Below, one piece after another: positions 35,753 through 45,264 of a stretch of 64,000 bases of DNA (positions within the stretch are counted from its first letter, which is position 1; the number at the start of each line of letters is the position of its first letter). The stretch comes from Streptomyces hokutonensis (GTDB lineage: Bacteria; Actinomycetota; Actinomycetes; Streptomycetales; Streptomycetaceae). A program made the position numbers and the translations under genes. The notes under the pieces are model-generated. The model ran no database searches, was not told where the DNA came from, and was given only the letters and a program-made list of their open reading frames with translations. The stretch covers positions 44,884 to 108,883 of the forward strand of contig NZ_BARG01000058.1 in the NCBI RefSeq assembly GCF_000376565.1. Direction: 5' to 3'.

Positions 35753-36319
35753 TCAGGATGCCTGCGTCGCCGTGCGTATACGGAAGTCGGCCCACGGCTC
35801 TGGCTCGATGCCGATGTTGGCGTCGACGTACCACCCCGTGCCGTCGAGCCAGCCCTGGAGCCAGTCGGCGAGGCTGGGCGCGTCCACGTACCACGCGTGG
35901 TCCGCCTCGTCCGCGTTCGGCTCGTAGAGCAGCACGGTGGCCTGCGGGGTGCGGCAGTCCACGCACGCGTACATCGCGCAGCCCCAGTGGGATATCGGCA
36001 GGACGCCCTCGGGCCAGGGCCAGTCGGGGTCCTTGCGTCCGCTCTCACGGTTGGCGAGGTACTGCGTGACGGCGGCGGGCTCGCCGGCGGGCGGGCTGTC
36101 GAGCAGGGGCAACAGGCCGTACTCCGGGCCGAATCCACCGTCTCCTATGCGCGAGTAGAGCGCCGCGAGCAGTGGGGGCAGGCTGAAGCCGAGGGCGGCC
36201 TCGGCGCGGGTCACCGTGGCCTCGTCCACCGGGGCGGGGACCGAAGTCCAGCCCCACGGGAGGGTGTTGCGGGCCTCGGCGGCCACCCGGGTCAGCAGTC
36301 GCTGCTCGTTCTCGGTCAT
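35753..36319 (-). CDS. SMI1/KNR4-family protein
   Basis: A 188-residue SUKH-fold protein starting MTENEQRLLTRVAAEARNTL. VTRAEAALGFSLPPLLAALY followed by IGDGGFGPEYGLLPL is the diagnostic pattern. SUKH proteins often neutralise contact-dependent or polymorphic toxins; no toxin lies here. It is 97 bp downstream of a barstar-like gene in the same direction, so two immunity-type folds are adjacent. Regulation not visible. Confidence 0.85.
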   Translation of the reverse strand: MTENEQRLLTRVAAEARNTLPWGWTSVPAPVDEATVTRAEAALGFSLPPLLAALYSRIGDGGFGPEYGLLPLLDSPPAGEPAAVTQYLANRESGRKDPDWPWPEGVLPISHWGCAMYACVDCRTPQATVLLYEPNADEADHAWYVDAPSLADWLQGWLDGTGWYVDANIGIEPEPWADFRIRTATQAS

Positions 36320-36416
36320 GGCTTCATAGTGCAACGCGCCACTGACAATCGGGCCGGCCTGTGGACAACCCGGCGGTTATGGAAAACCGGCTCGTCGGGG
36401 GGCCGGTGACGAACGG

Positions 36417-37586
36417 TCAGGCCAGACGGACGTCGACGTGCCTCTCGGCGAGGAGGGCGAGCAGTTCCTCGAACGTCGGTGAGCGTGGGCCGGTGTGCGG
36501 GGTGAGGCCGAGGCAGGCACGGGCGACGGTCGCGTCGTGCCAGACGAGGGTGAAGTGCGGGGCCGCTCCCCAGCGACCGCACAGGCAGTCGTCCAGGGCG
36601 TCGACGCCCCAGCCGAAGTATCCCCCAGGGCCGTTGACCGCCTCGCCGAGAGCGCAGAAGAAGCCCGGCGGGTCGGTGATGTGCCTGCCGTCGAGGTGGT
36701 AGGTGGTGCCCGGCGGTCGGTCCGGGGCGCCGTGGGGGTGGTTCGCCAGCGCGGTGTCGAGCCAGAACCGGCGGCCGTCCGCGTCACAATCGGCCCAGCG
36801 GCCGGACTCAGAGGGGCGCCCATCTCCCCACAGGTCCCACACCGCCCGGGCCGCGAGGGGTGGCCGTTCCGCCCAGGGGTCGAGGGTGAGGTCGACCAGG
36901 CCGGGGCCGCGCGCGGACGGGATCCAGGCCCGCAACTCGCCCTCGGTGGCGGGCTGGAGGGGCCGGCCCTTGGAGTCGATGCGCAGCACCTTGGCGTGGC
37001 CGAGGTCCTCGTCCCCGCTGTCCATGGCCGCCCGCAGCGCGCCGCGCGGGGAACAGCCCAGGAGGCGCACGGGAGGGTCGAGCGGTTCGGGCCGGTCCTC
37101 CTGCGGATGGGCCAAGTCCCGGCAGGCGCCCCAGGGTTCGCCGTCCGGGCCCAGCAGCCGGTAGCCCGGGGAGAGGGGCGGGCAGTGCGGATACTCGTAG
37201 GGGTTGTCGGCGGACGGCAGCCCCTCGACGGTGACGTCCCTCAGGGACAGGTCACGCGCGCAGGGCCGGTCGCCGACAACGCGTACGTCCTCCAGCCACC
37301 AGTCCCCCTCCATTCCCGCGCCGGTGCCGGTCTTGTCGAGGATCTCCAGGGTGAGCAGGCCGAGCGGTGCCGAACCGTCGGCACGCGCGCGTGCCAGGGC
37401 CGCGGCGAGTTCGCCCTCGGGCGCGCAGCCGAGCAGTTCGTAGGTCTCCCGGACGGGTGGGGGCGGGTCGGCGAAGAGGTCGTCGGCGTCCAGGCACAGT
37501 GCCCAGGTCTGCTCGTACCCGTGCTCGCCGGCGGTTTCGGAGACTTCGTCGTACGACAGCAGGACGTACTTCGGCGCCCCCACCAC
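36417..37586 (-). CDS. Barstar-domain protein with internal repeats
   Basis: A 389-residue protein whose last 100 residues (GPGGYFGWGVDALDDCLCG...FEELLALLAERHVDVRL) form a barstar-like RNase-inhibitor domain. The N-terminal 270 residues contain two related units marked by ELLGCAPEGELAAAL (near 50) and RLLGCSPRGALRAAM (near 173). Start is the GTG at 37586, five bases after GGAG; the long frame upstream overlaps yccF and is spurious. It follows yccF by 11 bp, so it sits at the end of the htpX-yccF unit. A target RNase is not identifiable. Confidence 0.82.
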   Translation of the reverse strand: MVGAPKYVLLSYDEVSETAGEHGYEQTWALCLDADDLFADPPPPVRETYELLGCAPEGELAAALARARADGSAPLGLLTLEILDKTGTGAGMEGDWWLEDVRVVGDRPCARDLSLRDVTVEGLPSADNPYEYPHCPPLSPGYRLLGPDGEPWGACRDLAHPQEDRPEPLDPPVRLLGCSPRGALRAAMDSGDEDLGHAKVLRIDSKGRPLQPATEGELRAWIPSARGPGLVDLTLDPWAERPPLAARAVWDLWGDGRPSESGRWADCDADGRRFWLDTALANHPHGAPDRPPGTTYHLDGRHITDPPGFFCALGEAVNGPGGYFGWGVDALDDCLCGRWGAAPHFTLVWHDATVARACLGLTPHTGPRSPTFEELLALLAERHVDVRLA

Positions 37587-37597
37587 GGTCGCTCCCG

Positions 37598-37990
37598 TCA
37601 GCGGGTGGCGAACGGCTGGTCCGTGGGCACGATTTCGCGGCCCAGGGGGAACAGTGAGACCGGGATCAGCTTGAAGTTGGCGATGCCGAACGGGATCCCG
37701 ATGATCGTGATGCACATGGCGATGCCGGTGACGATGTGCGCGAGGGCCAGCCACCAGCCCGCGAGGATCAGCCACAGGACGTTGCCGACGCAGGACGCGG
37801 CGCCCGCGTCGCGGCGCTCGACCGTGGTGTACCCGAAGGGCCACAGGGCGAAGACGCCGATGCGGAAGGCGGCGATGCCGAACGGGATGCCGATGATGGT
37901 GATGCACAGCAGCGCGCCGGCGAGCAGGTACCCGAGGAACAGCCAGAAGCCGCTCAGGACGAGCCAAATGACGTTCAGGATGGTTTTCAC
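37598..37990 (-). CDS. YccF domain-containing membrane protein
   Basis: A 130-residue membrane protein starting at GTG 37990, which overlaps the htpX stop (GTGA). It is a direct internal duplication: CITIIGIPFGIAAFRIGVFA and CITIIGIPFGIANFKLIPVS occur 60 residues apart, each flanked by hydrophobic helices, as in all YccF proteins. Function is unknown in the family. The htpX coupling hints at a role in membrane protein quality control, by inference. Confidence 0.9.
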   Translation of the reverse strand: MKTILNVIWLVLSGFWLFLGYLLAGALLCITIIGIPFGIAAFRIGVFALWPFGYTTVERRDAGAASCVGNVLWLILAGWWLALAHIVTGIAMCITIIGIPFGIANFKLIPVSLFPLGREIVPTDQPFATR

Positions 37991-38850
37991 TGAGGGCGAC
38001 CTGCCATCTTCTCGAGCCGGGCGATGCGCTCCGCCATCGGCGGGTGTGTCGAGAACATCTTGGAGAGTCCCTGGCCCGGGCGGAAGGGGTTCGCGATCAT
38101 CATGTGGCTCGCGGTCTCGATGCGGGGCTCCGGGGGCAGCGGAAGCTGCTTGGTGCCCGCGTCGAGTTTCCGCAGGGCGCTGGCGAGGGCGAGGGGGTCC
38201 CCGGTCAGTTGCGCGCCGGACGCGTCGGCCTCGTACTCCCTGGAGCGGCTGATGGCCAGCTGGATGAGGCTGGCCGCGAGGGGCCCCAGGATCATGATCA
38301 TCAGCATGCCCAGGATGCCGGGGCCGTCGTCGTCGTTCGAGCGGCCGATCGGGATCAGCCAGGCGAAGTTGACCAGGAACATGATCACCGAGGCGAGGGC
38401 GCCGGCGACCGACGAGATCAGGATGTCGCGGTTGTAGACATGGCTCAGTTCGTGGCCGATGACTCCGCGCAGCTCGCGCTCGTCCAGGATGCGCAGGATG
38501 CCTTCCGTGCAGCACACGGCGGCGTTGCGCGGGTTGCGGCCCGTCGCGAAGGCGTTGGGGGCCTCCGTGGGTGAGATGTACAGGCGCGGCATGGGCTGGC
38601 GGGCCTGGGTGGAGAGGTCGCGGACCATCCGGTACAGGGCCGGGGCCTCGAACTCGCTCACCGGGCGGGCGCGCATCGCGCGTAGCGCCAGTTTGTCGCT
38701 GTTCCAGTACGCGTACGCGTTCGTGCCCAGCGCGATCACGACCGCTACGACGAGCCCCATGCGGCCGAAGAAGCTGCCGATGACGATGATGAGTGCGGAC
38801 AGTCCCCCGAGGAGAACTGCGGTCCTGAGCCCGTTGTGCCGGCGGTGCAC
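37987..38850 (-). CDS. htpX: Zinc metalloprotease HtpX homologue
   Basis: A 287-residue M48B peptidase of the cytoplasmic membrane, expected to degrade misfolded membrane proteins. Two N-terminal helices, the SPTEAPNAFATGRNP substrate region, zinc motif HELSH (V-IGHELSHVYNRDI), two further helices and the third zinc ligand in SREYEADASGA are in standard order. Start GTG/ATG at 38850. First gene of a coupled htpX-yccF-barstar unit. Confidence 0.95.
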   Translation of the reverse strand: MHRRHNGLRTAVLLGGLSALIIVIGSFFGRMGLVVAVVIALGTNAYAYWNSDKLALRAMRARPVSEFEAPALYRMVRDLSTQARQPMPRLYISPTEAPNAFATGRNPRNAAVCCTEGILRILDERELRGVIGHELSHVYNRDILISSVAGALASVIMFLVNFAWLIPIGRSNDDDGPGILGMLMIMILGPLAASLIQLAISRSREYEADASGAQLTGDPLALASALRKLDAGTKQLPLPPEPRIETASHMMIANPFRPGQGLSKMFSTHPPMAERIARLEKMAGRPQ

Positions 38851-39039
38851 GGTACGCCCTCCAAATCGTGCAGCAGGGGAACCCTTTGCTTGCTGATCTC
38901 TGATGCCACTGGTGTCGTGGTGCCACGTCCAGTGGACCCTTCCGCACTGGTCAACGCCAGGCGGGGGCCACTAGTTCCCTTGTGCGTACGGCGCCGGGCG
39001 TGGGCCGTCCGGGTGAGGACGGTGGTATGTGCCGGTGGC

Positions 39040-40563
39040 TCAGAAGAGTCCGGTGTCGGCGAAGCGCAGGACCAGTTGGGGTGCTCCGGAGAGGGCGATC
39101 CCGAGGGCGCCGGTGAGCGCGAGAGCTGCGGTGAGGGGGGCGGGGACGCGGTGCTTGCCGTGCTCTCCCTCGGGTGCGCGGAACAGCAGGGCCGTCCACT
39201 GGAGGTAGTAGAAGAGCGCGATCACCACGTTGACGGCCATGACGACCGCCAGCCAGCCCAGGCCGGCGTCGACGGCCGCCGAGAAGACGGTGACCTTGGC
39301 GAAGAGCCCGATGACACCCGGCGGCAGTCCGGCCAGGCACAGCAGGAAGAAGGCCAGGAGGAGGGCTGCCAGGGGGTTCGACGCGTACAGGCCGCGGTAG
39401 TCGCTGACGCGGTTCAGTGCTCTGCTACGGCCCACCAGGGCGGCCACCGCGAAGGCGCCGAGGTTCACCGCGGCGTACATGAGGGCGTAGGCGACGGTGG
39501 AGCCGATCGACTTCTGGGCGTCCTTGGAGTACGCGGCGGCGGCGATCGGCACCAGGAGGTAGCCGGCCTGGCCGACGGAGGACCAGGCGAGCAGCCGTAC
39601 CGCGCTGTACGCGCGCGTGGCCTGCTGTCGCAGGGCGCCCAGGTTGCCGACCGTCATGGTGAGGGCGGCCAGTGCGGCGAGCGCCGGGCCCCACACGTCG
39701 GCGTACGAGGGGAAGGCGACGACGGTGACGAGGATCAGGCCGGAGAAGCCGACCGCCTTGCCGACGACCGACAAGTAGGCGGCGATCGGGAGCGGTGCTC
39801 CTACGTAGGTGTCGGGTACCCAGAAGTGGAAGGGGACGGCGGCCGTCTTGAAGGCGAAGCCGATGAGGGTGAGGACGACGCCGGTCTGGGCGAGGGTGTG
39901 GAACTGGCCGTCCACGTGCTGGATCCGGTCGGCGATCTCAGTGAGGTACAGGGTGCCCGTGGTGGCGTAGACGAAGCTGACGCCCATCAGGCTGACCGCG
40001 GTCGCGGTGACCGAGGACAGGAAGAACTTGAGGGCCGCTTCGGCGGACTTCTTGTCGCCGTGTCGGATGCCGACGAGGGCGAAGGCGGGCAGGGAGGCGA
40101 CCTCCAGGGCGACGATCAGGGTCGCGAGGTCGCGGGAGGCGGGCAGGAGGGCGGCGCCCGCGGCGGAGGACAGCAGCAGGAACCAGTACTCCCCTTCGGG
40201 GAGTCCCTTGTCGGCGTCCTTCAGGGTGGTGATGGACAGGAGGGCCGCGAGGAGGGCGCCGCCGAGGACCAGGAACTGGATGACCAGGGTGAAGCGGTCC
40301 GCCGTATAGCTGCAGGCGGTCGCGTCGCCGGTGAGGCAGAAGGTGGCGCGGTCGCCGTCCAGGAGGGGCAGCAGCATGAGCGCGGAGGCGGCGAGGCCCG
40401 CGACCGACACCCACCCCAGGAGTGCCTTCTTGGCGTCCTGGAGGAACAAATCGGCGACGAGGACGACCAGGCCGACGACCGCCGTGATGGTGGGCGGTGC
40501 GATCGCCAGCCAGTCGACGGACTGGACCACCGACTCCGCGAGGGGCTGGGCCAGGGAGCTCAT
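39040..40563 (-). CDS. nuoN: NADH-quinone oxidoreductase subunit N (second cluster)
   Basis: A 507-residue antiporter-like membrane subunit with about 14 helices. GFAFKTAAVPFHFWVPDTYV holds the conserved Lys and the loop of proton channels; SVGQAGYLLVPIAAAAYSKD is typical of NuoN. The ATG overlaps the nuoM stop (ATGA). Last gene of the operon; 189 bp to htpX holds no clear gene. Confidence 0.95.
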   Translation of the reverse strand: MSSLAQPLAESVVQSVDWLAIAPPTITAVVGLVVLVADLFLQDAKKALLGWVSVAGLAASALMLLPLLDGDRATFCLTGDATACSYTADRFTLVIQFLVLGGALLAALLSITTLKDADKGLPEGEYWFLLLSSAAGAALLPASRDLATLIVALEVASLPAFALVGIRHGDKKSAEAALKFFLSSVTATAVSLMGVSFVYATTGTLYLTEIADRIQHVDGQFHTLAQTGVVLTLIGFAFKTAAVPFHFWVPDTYVGAPLPIAAYLSVVGKAVGFSGLILVTVVAFPSYADVWGPALAALAALTMTVGNLGALRQQATRAYSAVRLLAWSSVGQAGYLLVPIAAAAYSKDAQKSIGSTVAYALMYAAVNLGAFAVAALVGRSRALNRVSDYRGLYASNPLAALLLAFFLLCLAGLPPGVIGLFAKVTVFSAAVDAGLGWLAVVMAVNVVIALFYYLQWTALLFRAPEGEHGKHRVPAPLTAALALTGALGIALSGAPQLVLRFADTGLF

Positions 40564-42134
40564 CGGGTGCCTCCTGCGAGGAGCTGCTGCACGGCCGGGT
40601 CGGTCAGGCCGAGGAGTGCCTTCGGCCACAGGCCGGCGGCCACGGTGAGGGCGACGAGCGGGGTCCAGGCCGCGAACTCGTACGTGTGGACGTCGGCGAG
40701 CTTCGGTGCCTCCTGCGCCACGGCGCCCATGCAGACGCGGCGGACCACGGCGAGCATGTAGGCGGCGGTCAGCAGGGTGCCGAAGGCCGCGACGGCCATG
40801 AAGGTGAGGAACGCGGGGCGGCTGAGGTCGGCGGCGGGCTCGAACGCGCCGAACAGGGCCAGCATCTCGCCCCAGAATCCGGCGAGTCCGGGGAGCCCGA
40901 GCGAGGCGACGGCGGCGAACGCGAGCAGGCCGCCCAGGCGCGGTGCCTTGCCGTAGAGGGCCGCGCCGGTCTCCTCGGCCAGGGTGTCCAGGTCGGTGGT
41001 GCCCGTGCGGTCCTTGAGGGCGCCGACGAGGAAGAACAGGAGGCCGGTGATGAGGCCGTGGGCGATGTTGGCGAACAGGGCGCCGTTCACGCCGGTCGGG
41101 GTCATCGTCGAGATGCCGAGCAGGACGAAGCCCATGTGGCCGACGGAGGAGTAGGCGATGAGCCGCTTGAGGTCGCCCTTCGCGCCCTGTTTCGCGAGGG
41201 CGAGGCAGGCCAGGGAACCGTAGATGATCCCGACAACGGCGAAGGCGGCGAGGTAGGGCGCGAAGGTGTGCATGCCGTCGGGGGCGATCGGCAGCAGGAT
41301 GCGGACGAACCCGTACGTGCCCATCTTCAGCATCACACCGGCCAGCAGGACCGAGCCGACGGTCGGAGCGGCGGTGTGGGCGTCGGGCAGCCAGCTGTGC
41401 AGCGGCCACATCGGCGTCTTGACCGCGAGCCCGATCCCGACCGCCAGAACGGCGATGACCTGCACGGATGTGGTCAACGACCGGCCGTTGTCAGTGGCGA
41501 GTGCCACCATGTCGAATGTGCCCGCCTTGATTCCGATCAGGAGCAGGCCGAGCAGCATGACGACGGAGCCGAGCAGCGTGAAGAGGATGAACTTCCAGGC
41601 GGCCCGGGTCCGTTGGGCACCGCCCCAGCGGGCGATGAGGAAGTACATCGGGATGAGGACGGTCTCGAAGGCGAGGAAGAAGAGGATCAGGTCGAGGACG
41701 GCGAAGGTGGCGAGGGTGCCGGACTCCAGGACGAGCAGCAGGGCGACGAAGGCCTTCGGGGACGGGCCCGCGGGCATCTTGAAGTAGGAGTAGAGCGCGC
41801 AGAGGAAGGTCAGCAGCGCGGTCAGGACCAGGAGAGGGAGGGAGATGCCGTCGATGCCGAGGTGGATGCGCACGTCGAGTGCGGGGATCCAGCTGATGTC
41901 GGTCGTGGCCTGCATCTTCGACGGATGGTCGTGGTCGAAGCCGAGCGCGAGCACGATCGCGGCGACGAGGATCACGCCGGTCACGGTCACGCCGTGGCGT
42001 AGTACGGCCTGCTCGGGCGACTTCCCCTTCAGCCCGGGCGGGGCGGGCAGGAGGGCGGCGACGGCGCCGAGGAGCGGGCCGACGACGACGAACGCCAGAA
42101 GGACCTGCATCACGGACTCGTTGATATCGATCAC
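40560..42134 (-). CDS. nuoM: NADH-quinone oxidoreductase subunit M (second cluster)
   Basis: A 524-residue antiporter-like subunit from a GTG at 42134. The quinone/proton motif region LFFLAFETVLIPMYFLIARW with its conserved Glu, VKTPMWPLHSWLPDAHTAAP and SSVGHMGFVLLGI identify NuoM. It is six bp after nuoL and overlaps nuoN by four bases. Confidence 0.96.
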   Translation of the reverse strand: MIDINESVMQVLLAFVVVGPLLGAVAALLPAPPGLKGKSPEQAVLRHGVTVTGVILVAAIVLALGFDHDHPSKMQATTDISWIPALDVRIHLGIDGISLPLLVLTALLTFLCALYSYFKMPAGPSPKAFVALLLVLESGTLATFAVLDLILFFLAFETVLIPMYFLIARWGGAQRTRAAWKFILFTLLGSVVMLLGLLLIGIKAGTFDMVALATDNGRSLTTSVQVIAVLAVGIGLAVKTPMWPLHSWLPDAHTAAPTVGSVLLAGVMLKMGTYGFVRILLPIAPDGMHTFAPYLAAFAVVGIIYGSLACLALAKQGAKGDLKRLIAYSSVGHMGFVLLGISTMTPTGVNGALFANIAHGLITGLLFFLVGALKDRTGTTDLDTLAEETGAALYGKAPRLGGLLAFAAVASLGLPGLAGFWGEMLALFGAFEPAADLSRPAFLTFMAVAAFGTLLTAAYMLAVVRRVCMGAVAQEAPKLADVHTYEFAAWTPLVALTVAAGLWPKALLGLTDPAVQQLLAGGTR

Positions 42135-42140
42135 GCCTGC

Positions 42141-44135
42141 TCACGCTCCCGTGGCGACGAGGAGGACGGCGACCGTCAGGACGACGGTGCCGGCGAGCAG
42201 CGCGCTCACATAGGTCTGCAGATTGCCGGTCTGAGCGCGCCGTACGGCGGCTCCGAGGAGGCGGGGCAGGGTGCCCGCGCCCTGTACGTAGGTGTCGACG
42301 ACTTCGCGGTCGAGGAACCGGACGAGGCTCGCCGCCGCGAGCACGGGGCGGACGAACAGCGCTCCGTAGACGGCGTCCAGGTGGAAGCCGGTGGCCGCGT
42401 GGCGGTGCAGCGGGCCGAGCAGGAGGCGGCCCGGGTCCGCCGGGTCGGCTGCCGAGGCCACGTCTCCGTAGGCAGGTGTATGGCTTGCGATGGCCTCCGC
42501 CTCGACCAGTCCCGCGTCGCCCTCCGGGTGGGCCGCGACCGCACCCATCGGTGCGCGGGCCGCGAGCGCGGTGGTGTGCCGCCAGGCTCCGTAGGTGACG
42601 ATGCCGCCGACGAGCGCGACACCCGTACCGAGTACGGATGTGGTGAGCGTCGGGGTGAGGTCGCGGCCGTCGAACCAGTCGGGGAGCACGCGGTAGGCGA
42701 GCCCGCCGAGGGCGAGGGACGGGACGGCGAGCACCCACAGCACGGCGTTCATCACCACGGGCTGCCTGCCGTGGTCGGGGGCCTCGACTCCCTTGCCGTG
42801 GAAGGCGAGCAGCCACAGGCGTGTCGCGTACGCGGCGGTGAGCAGGGCCGTGAGCACCCCGGCGACGAGGACGATCCAGCCCGCGGCGCCGGGGATGTGC
42901 GAGGTGTGCTCGGTGGCCGCGTGTTCGGCGGCGCCGAGGACGGACTCCTTGGAGAAGAAACCGCTGAACGGCGGGATCGCGGCGAGCGCGAGCAGCGCCA
43001 CGGTCATCGTCCAGAAGGCGTCGGGGACGCGGGCGCGCAGGTTGCCCATGCGGGACATGGCGGCCAGTGAGTTGGTGCCGGAGGCATGGATGATCACGCC
43101 GGCGGCGAGGAAGAGCAGCGCCTTGAAGGCGCCGTGGGACAGGAGGTGGAAGACGGCTGCACCGCGGTCGCCGACGGCGAGGGCGCCGGTCATGTAGCCG
43201 AGTTGGCCGATCGTCGAGTAGGCGAGGACGCGTTTGATGTCGTCCTGGGCGAGCGCGGCGAGACCCGAACCGGCCATCGTCACGGCGGCCATGACGGCGA
43301 GGACGACCATCGCGGCCGAGGAGGCCTCGAAGACCGGGAGGAGACGGGCGACGAAGTAGACACCGGCGGCGACCATCGTCGCGGCGTGGATCAGCGCGGA
43401 CACAGGGGTCGGGCCGGCCATCGCGTCGGGGAGCCAGGTGTGCAGCGGGAACTGCGCCGACTTGCCAGCGACACCGGCCAGGAGCAGCAGGGCGATCAGC
43501 GTCGGGTGGTGCAGCCCGCCGCTCGCGACGGTGTCGAGGACCTTGGTGATGCGGAAGGACCCGGCGTCGGTGGCGAGCGCGAACAGGCCGATCAGGAAGG
43601 GGACATCGCCGAGCTTGGTGACGAGGAAGGCCTTCATGGAGGCGGCGCGGGCCTCCGGGGTCTCCCAGTAGTGGCCGACCAGGAAGTAGGAGCAGATGCC
43701 CATGACTTCCCAGCCGACCAGCAGCACGATCAGGTCGCCTGAGTAGACGACCAGGAGCATCGCGGAGGTGAAGAGGGAGACGAGCGCGGCGTACGAGGGG
43801 TAGCGCGGGTCGTCGCGCAGATAGCCCGTCGAGTAGATCTGCACACAGGTGGCGACGAAGCAGACCAGCACGGCGACGAGGGCGGCGAAGCCGTCGATGT
43901 GCAGGGCGAGTTCGATCGGCACCGAGCCGGTGGGCGTGAGTTCGGCGGCGGAGTCGATGGACGCGTGGCCGCCCTGGCGTACGGCGACGATCGCGGCCAG
44001 CGCGAGCGCGGCGAGCGTCGGCAGTACGGCGAGCGGGCGGACGAAGCCGGGGGCGGTGCGGCCCAGGAGCAGGCCGGCCGCGGCGCCCAGGAACGGAAGG
44101 AGGGGGACGAGGACGGCGAGGGTGGTCGTGGTCAC
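42141..44135 (-). CDS. nuoL: NADH-quinone oxidoreductase subunit L (second cluster)
   Basis: A 664-residue proton-pumping subunit. SGDLIVLLVGWEVMGICSYF, GKSAQFPLHTWLPDAMAGPT and YSTIGQLGYMTGALAVG are hallmark antiporter motifs; the C-terminal lateral-helix region is present. Start ATG overlaps the nuoK stop (ATGA). Full length relative to the family. Confidence 0.96.
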   Translation of the reverse strand: MTTTTLAVLVPLLPFLGAAAGLLLGRTAPGFVRPLAVLPTLAALALAAIVAVRQGGHASIDSAAELTPTGSVPIELALHIDGFAALVAVLVCFVATCVQIYSTGYLRDDPRYPSYAALVSLFTSAMLLVVYSGDLIVLLVGWEVMGICSYFLVGHYWETPEARAASMKAFLVTKLGDVPFLIGLFALATDAGSFRITKVLDTVASGGLHHPTLIALLLLAGVAGKSAQFPLHTWLPDAMAGPTPVSALIHAATMVAAGVYFVARLLPVFEASSAAMVVLAVMAAVTMAGSGLAALAQDDIKRVLAYSTIGQLGYMTGALAVGDRGAAVFHLLSHGAFKALLFLAAGVIIHASGTNSLAAMSRMGNLRARVPDAFWTMTVALLALAAIPPFSGFFSKESVLGAAEHAATEHTSHIPGAAGWIVLVAGVLTALLTAAYATRLWLLAFHGKGVEAPDHGRQPVVMNAVLWVLAVPSLALGGLAYRVLPDWFDGRDLTPTLTTSVLGTGVALVGGIVTYGAWRHTTALAARAPMGAVAAHPEGDAGLVEAEAIASHTPAYGDVASAADPADPGRLLLGPLHRHAATGFHLDAVYGALFVRPVLAAASLVRFLDREVVDTYVQGAGTLPRLLGAAVRRAQTGNLQTYVSALLAGTVVLTVAVLLVATGA

Positions 44136-44536
44136 GCGGTGGCCTCAGCCTTCTCGGCCGCGGGGGGCTCGTTGCCGTCGCTGCCGGCGGGGTCGCTGTC
44201 GGGGCCGTCGGTCTCGTGGCCCTCGGCGGTGTCGCGGAGCTTGTCGATGTCCGAGGTGCCGCGGGCTCGGTACACGGCGAGGACGATCGCCAGGCCGATG
44301 CCGATCTCGGCGGCGGCGATGGCGATGGTGAACAGCGTCAGGGCCTGGCCGGAGTGGAGCTTGTCCTCGGCGGTCCGGCTGAGCCAGACGTCGAAGGCGA
44401 CCAGGTTCAGGTTGACGGCGTTGAGCATCAGCTCGACCGACATCAGGACGAGGATCGCGTTGCGGCGGGCAAGGACGCCGTAGAGGCCCGTGCAGAAGAG
44501 GAGGGCGGCGAGCACGGCGGGATAGACGAGGTGCAT
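44132..44536 (-). CDS. nuoK: NADH-quinone oxidoreductase subunit K (second cluster)
   Basis: 134 residues: the standard three-helix NuoK of about 100 residues (LVLMSVELMLNAVNLNLVAF with its conserved Glu; IAIAAAEIGIGLAIVLAVYR with the second) plus a polar acidic tail of about 35 residues that ordinary NuoK lacks. Start ATG overlaps the nuoJ stop by one base. Confidence 0.95.
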   Translation of the reverse strand: MHLVYPAVLAALLFCTGLYGVLARRNAILVLMSVELMLNAVNLNLVAFDVWLSRTAEDKLHSGQALTLFTIAIAAAEIGIGLAIVLAVYRARGTSDIDKLRDTAEGHETDGPDSDPAGSDGNEPPAAEKAEATA

Positions 44537-45264
44537 CAGCGGGCTCCTTCCTGCTCGGTCGGGTTGTTCGGGGCGGCGGGACCGTTGCCCTCAACCGCGC
44601 CTTTTCGCCCGATCGTGTGATTACGGGAATCCGGGACGGATGGGGAACTACCGGTCGCGGGCCGGGAGTTCACAGGGGGAGAGCTCGACTCCGCCTTCGA
44701 CTTGCGGGACAGGACGATCGCGCCGACCAGGGCCGCGAGGAGCAGGACGGAGAGGGCCTCGAAGGGGAGGACCCAGTTCTGGAACAGGCTCGCGCCGGTC
44801 ACCGCGGTGGAGCCTGCGGCCGGACCGTCCAGGTCCGTCCAGGTCGCGCGGAAGGCGTCGACGACGACCCACACCAGGGCCGCCGCGGCGGCGACGGCCA
44901 CGGTGAGGGCGGCCCAGCGGTTGCCGGAGTCCGCGTCCGGGGAGCGGCCGATGGGGGCCTTGGTGAGCATCAGACCGAAGAGAAGGAGGACGACGACGGA
45001 ACCGACATAGATGAGGACCTGCACCCAGGCGATGAACTCGGCGGTGAGCAGGAGGTATTCGACGGCGATGCCCCCGAGGGCCACCACGAGCCACAGGGCG
45101 GCGTGCACCAGCTGCTTGGTGGCGACGGTGACGAGGGCGGCGCCGAAGGTGACCAGGCCGACGAGGAGGAAGGAGATCTCCACGCCGGTCGGCGAGAGGA
45201 AGCCGTGGGTGTGGGCGGCGGCGAGGGGTGCCGTGGCGGTGGCAGCAGTGGCGGCGAGGGTCAC
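44536..45264 (-). CDS. nuoJ: NADH-quinone oxidoreductase subunit J (second cluster)
   Basis: A 242-residue membrane subunit from GTG 45264, which overlaps the nuoI stop (GTGA). EISFLLVGLVTFGAALVTVA and VQVLIYVGSVVVLLLFGLML are the expected five-helix core. The polar tail after SRKSKAESSSPP is extended by about 45 residues. Membrane arm of complex I. Confidence 0.94.
   Translation of the reverse strand: MTLAATAATATAPLAAAHTHGFLSPTGVEISFLLVGLVTFGAALVTVATKQLVHAALWLVVALGGIAVEYLLLTAEFIAWVQVLIYVGSVVVLLLFGLMLTKAPIGRSPDADSGNRWAALTVAVAAAAALVWVVVDAFRATWTDLDGPAAGSTAVTGASLFQNWVLPFEALSVLLLAALVGAIVLSRKSKAESSSPPVNSRPATGSSPSVPDSRNHTIGRKGAVEGNGPAAPNNPTEQEGAR

Noticed and set aside
37598..38947. 449-codon frame fusing sequence across htpX to YccF
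   Set aside because: Only the last 130 codons are family-like and they start at a GTG overlapping the htpX stop; the rest is a shifted frame of htpX.
38836..42002. Long plus-strand frames (641 and 501 codons) opposite nuoN and nuoM
   Set aside because: Asp/Glu/Gln/Gly-rich antisense shadows of membrane genes.
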